Shown here in pieces: positions 62,424 to 64,000 of a DNA stretch of 64,000 bases. Below the pieces are notes generated by a model that saw only the letters and a program-made list of their open reading frames with translations, did not search any database and was not told where the DNA came from. Numbering within the stretch: the first letter of the stretch is position 1; the number at the start of each line of letters is the position of its first letter. The position numbers were made by a program, and so were the translations under genes. Source of the stretch: Nocardia iowensis (GTDB taxonomy: Bacteria > Actinomycetota > Actinomycetes > Mycobacteriales > Mycobacteriaceae); NCBI RefSeq assembly GCF_019222765.1, contig NZ_CP078145.1, positions 4,526,001 to 4,590,000 on the forward strand. Direction: 5' to 3'.

Positions 62424-63650
62424 ATGAGTGCGGGCGGATCGCTGGGACACCAGTTCGGGTGGCTGTGGGCCGCGTACGCGGTGAGCACGTTCGGCACCTG
62501 GCTGGCGTTCGATGCGTTCGCGCTCATCGCGATTCTGGTACTGCACGCCGGGCCCGCCGAGGTATCGGCGCTGGCCGCCGCGGGACTGGCGGTGGGTGCG
62601 GCGCTGGCGGTGCCACTGGGCCCGTGGGTGGAGTTCCGGCACAAGCAGCCGGTCATGATCGGGATGGACCTGACCCGATTCGTGGCGTTGGCCAGTGTTC
62701 CTGTCGCGTACGTGCTGGGCTGGCTGAGCTTCGGTCAGCTCCTGGTCGTGTCGGTGGTCGTCGCCGCGGCGGGCAACGCATTCGCCGCGGCGAGCGGCGC
62801 GTTCCTCAAGACGCTCGTTCCGTCCTCGGATCTGCTCGTCGCCAACGGTCGATTCGAGGCGACCAGGTGGACCGCCACCGCGCTCGGACCGCCGCTCGGC
62901 ACGGCCGCGATCGGGCTGTTCGGCCCGGTGACGGCCGTGGTGGCCGATGCGCTCAGCTTCCTGCTCTCCGCAATGGGGATCCGCGCGATCGGCGCCGACG
63001 AGCAACCTCCCGTGCGCACCGCTGAATCACGGTTGCGCGCAGGCGATTTGCTCGACGGGTGGCGCTACATCCTGACCCACCCGACGCTGCGCCCGTTGTT
63101 CTGCAACGCGATCCTGGTCAACGGCTTGATCATGGCGAGCTCGCCGCTGGTCGCCGTCCTCATGCTCGCCCACCTCGGGTTCGCGCCATGGCAGTACGGC
63201 ATCGCATTCGGCGCGCCCTGCCTCGGTGGCCTGATGGGTGCACGGCTGGCCCGCCGATTCGTCGCCCGGTTCGGACAGCACAACGTACTGCGCACCGTCG
63301 GGACGCTGCGCGCGGTCTGGCCGCTCGGGTTGGCCTTCGTCGGCCCCGGCGCCGCCGGGCTCGTGCTCGTCCTTGCCGTTCAGTTCGGCCTGGTCACCTG
63401 CATGGGCGTGTTCAACCCGGTGTTCGCCACGGTCCGGCTCGATCAGGTGCCGGTCGAGCGAGCCGCCCGCACGCTGTCGGCGTGGTCGATCAGCAGCAAC
63501 GCCACCATCGCCGCCATGACCGCCCTGTGGGGACTGCTGGCAGCCATCACCGGCCTGCGCATCGCGATCGCGATCGCGGGCCTGCTCATCCTGGCGACTC
63601 CGCTGTTACTTCCCCGGCGCCCCTACTTCGTATCCCGTTGCGCGACATAA
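62424..63650 (+). CDS. MFS transporter
   Basis: A 408-residue, 12-helix major-facilitator transporter of the MFS_3 (enterobactin-exporter-like) type: HQFGWLWAAYAVSTFGTWLAFDAFALIAI opening, FLKTLVPSSDLLVANGRFEATRWTATALGPPLG (characteristic of this subgroup) and a C-terminal hydrophobic block. ATG 62424 with a GAGG-type site is preferred over the TTG 78 bases upstream. Likely exports a small molecule under control of the divergent LysR protein. Its end overlaps the convergent TetR gene by 28 bases. Confidence 0.85.
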   Translation: MSAGGSLGHQFGWLWAAYAVSTFGTWLAFDAFALIAILVLHAGPAEVSALAAAGLAVGAALAVPLGPWVEFRHKQPVMIGMDLTRFVALASVPVAYVLGWLSFGQLLVVSVVVAAAGNAFAAASGAFLKTLVPSSDLLVANGRFEATRWTATALGPPLGTAAIGLFGPVTAVVADALSFLLSAMGIRAIGADEQPPVRTAESRLRAGDLLDGWRYILTHPTLRPLFCNAILVNGLIMASSPLVAVLMLAHLGFAPWQYGIAFGAPCLGGLMGARLARRFVARFGQHNVLRTVGTLRAVWPLGLAFVGPGAAGLVLVLAVQFGLVTCMGVFNPVFATVRLDQVPVERAARTLSAWSISSNATIAAMTALWGLLAAITGLRIAIAIAGLLILATPLLLPRRPYFVSRCAT

Positions 63651-64000
63651 TGTTCGAGTCCGTCGAGAATGCGTTGCAGGCCGAAGCCGAAGTGGTCGAA
63701 GCCCCGATCGAAGGAGTCCTCGGCCAGTGAGGCCATCACCGGGTAGCGGCCGCTGGCCAGTGCCCGCTCCAGGACGGGGTACTGGGCCGCCCAGAATTCG
63801 TCATCGGTCAGGCCCGTCTTGCGTTCCACCTCTTCCTGATACAGCTGTGTGCGAGCGACCCCGTCGACGTAGCCGCTGATCATGATGACCACCGAGACGA
63901 GCTCGCGATCGGGCAAGCCCATCGGCCGGATCCGGGACAGCATCACCTCCATCCCTTCGACCGCGCTCGGGCCGAGCACGGGGCGAGCCTGATTCACCTG
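63623..64000 (-). CDS. TetR-type regulator, C-terminal part (cut by window edge)
   Basis: The frame is open to the right edge and shows a helical effector-binding domain of the TetR_C_1 kind (RPVLGPSAVEGMEVMLSRIR, then LVSVVIMISGYVDGVARTQL, ending FDHFGFGLQRILDGLEHYV). This is typical of tetracycline-repressor-like proteins with DNA-binding domain upstream. That domain lies outside the window. It converges on the MFS gene. Confidence 0.75.
   Translation of the reverse strand, partial: QVNQARPVLGPSAVEGMEVMLSRIRPMGLPDRELVSVVIMISGYVDGVARTQLYQEEVERKTGLTDDEFWAAQYPVLERALASGRYPVMASLAEDSFDRGFDHFGFGLQRILDGLEHYVAQRDTK

Overview
The window is high-GC actinobacterial chromosome, most likely Nocardia or a close relative in the Mycobacteriales. 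The reasons are GTG/TTG starts, ATGA-type translational coupling, a 14-subunit nuo operon preceded by an orphan response-regulator gene as in mycobacteria, an MmpL remnant, an FHA protein and many TetR-family regulators. Genus is inferred from gene content only. I saw no rRNA, tRNA or CRISPR array.

Layout. 1-16 kb is accessory metabolism: a carboxylesterase cut by the left edge, a GH39-like glycosidase with its TetR regulator, a zinc-finger/coiled-coil protein behind TTTCGTTTCG inverted repeats, a stand-alone maltokinase-cap protein, a subtilase, small membrane proteins, two related alpha/beta hydrolases around a TetR gene with a duplicated palindromic operator, and a large secreted hydrolase. 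16-18.2 kb has an ArsR/YbaK pair and an SDR. 18.2-22.3 kb is a decayed patch with remnants of an MmpL transporter, an SRAP peptidase, an ArsR-rhodanese protein and a serine resolvase, among intact SDR and hydrolase genes. 22.3-38.2 kb is the complete respiratory complex I operon nuoA-N on the minus strand. In it nuoH and nuoI form one 608-codon reading frame, and a 27-codon ORF with its own ribosome-binding site lies between nuoM and nuoN. A CRP/GlxR-type site lies upstream of nuoA. 38.7-45.4 kb holds the response regulator, a three-gene cassette ending in a zinc-ribbon/FHA protein, a secreted GH18 chitinase, and an SDR with its TetR regulator.

45.5-51.7 kb is a compact Calvin-Benson-Bassham module: divergent cbbR, then cbbL, cbbS, cbbX, a class I fructose-bisphosphatase and phosphoribulokinase. 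It encodes red-type (form IC-like) RuBisCO, its activase and the two other diagnostic enzymes, and suggests CO2 fixation, probably acquired as a block. Hsp20 follows.

52-64 kb is mixed: an NTF2-like protein, a LexA-controlled Y-family polymerase, a BlaI/M56 pair, an AlkZ-like protein, two MFS exporters, a dienelactone hydrolase with an apparent ATT start opposite a MarR gene, a LysR gene, and a TetR gene cut by the right edge. The most unusual item is at 58.0-59.95 kb on the minus strand: a 44-residue peptide ending in three tandem K(D/A)GCIS hexapeptides, followed by a PaaK/EhpF-like adenylate-forming enzyme and a 164-residue protein of unknown role. The arrangement looks like a ribosomal-peptide (RiPP-like) pathway that I cannot match to a described class.
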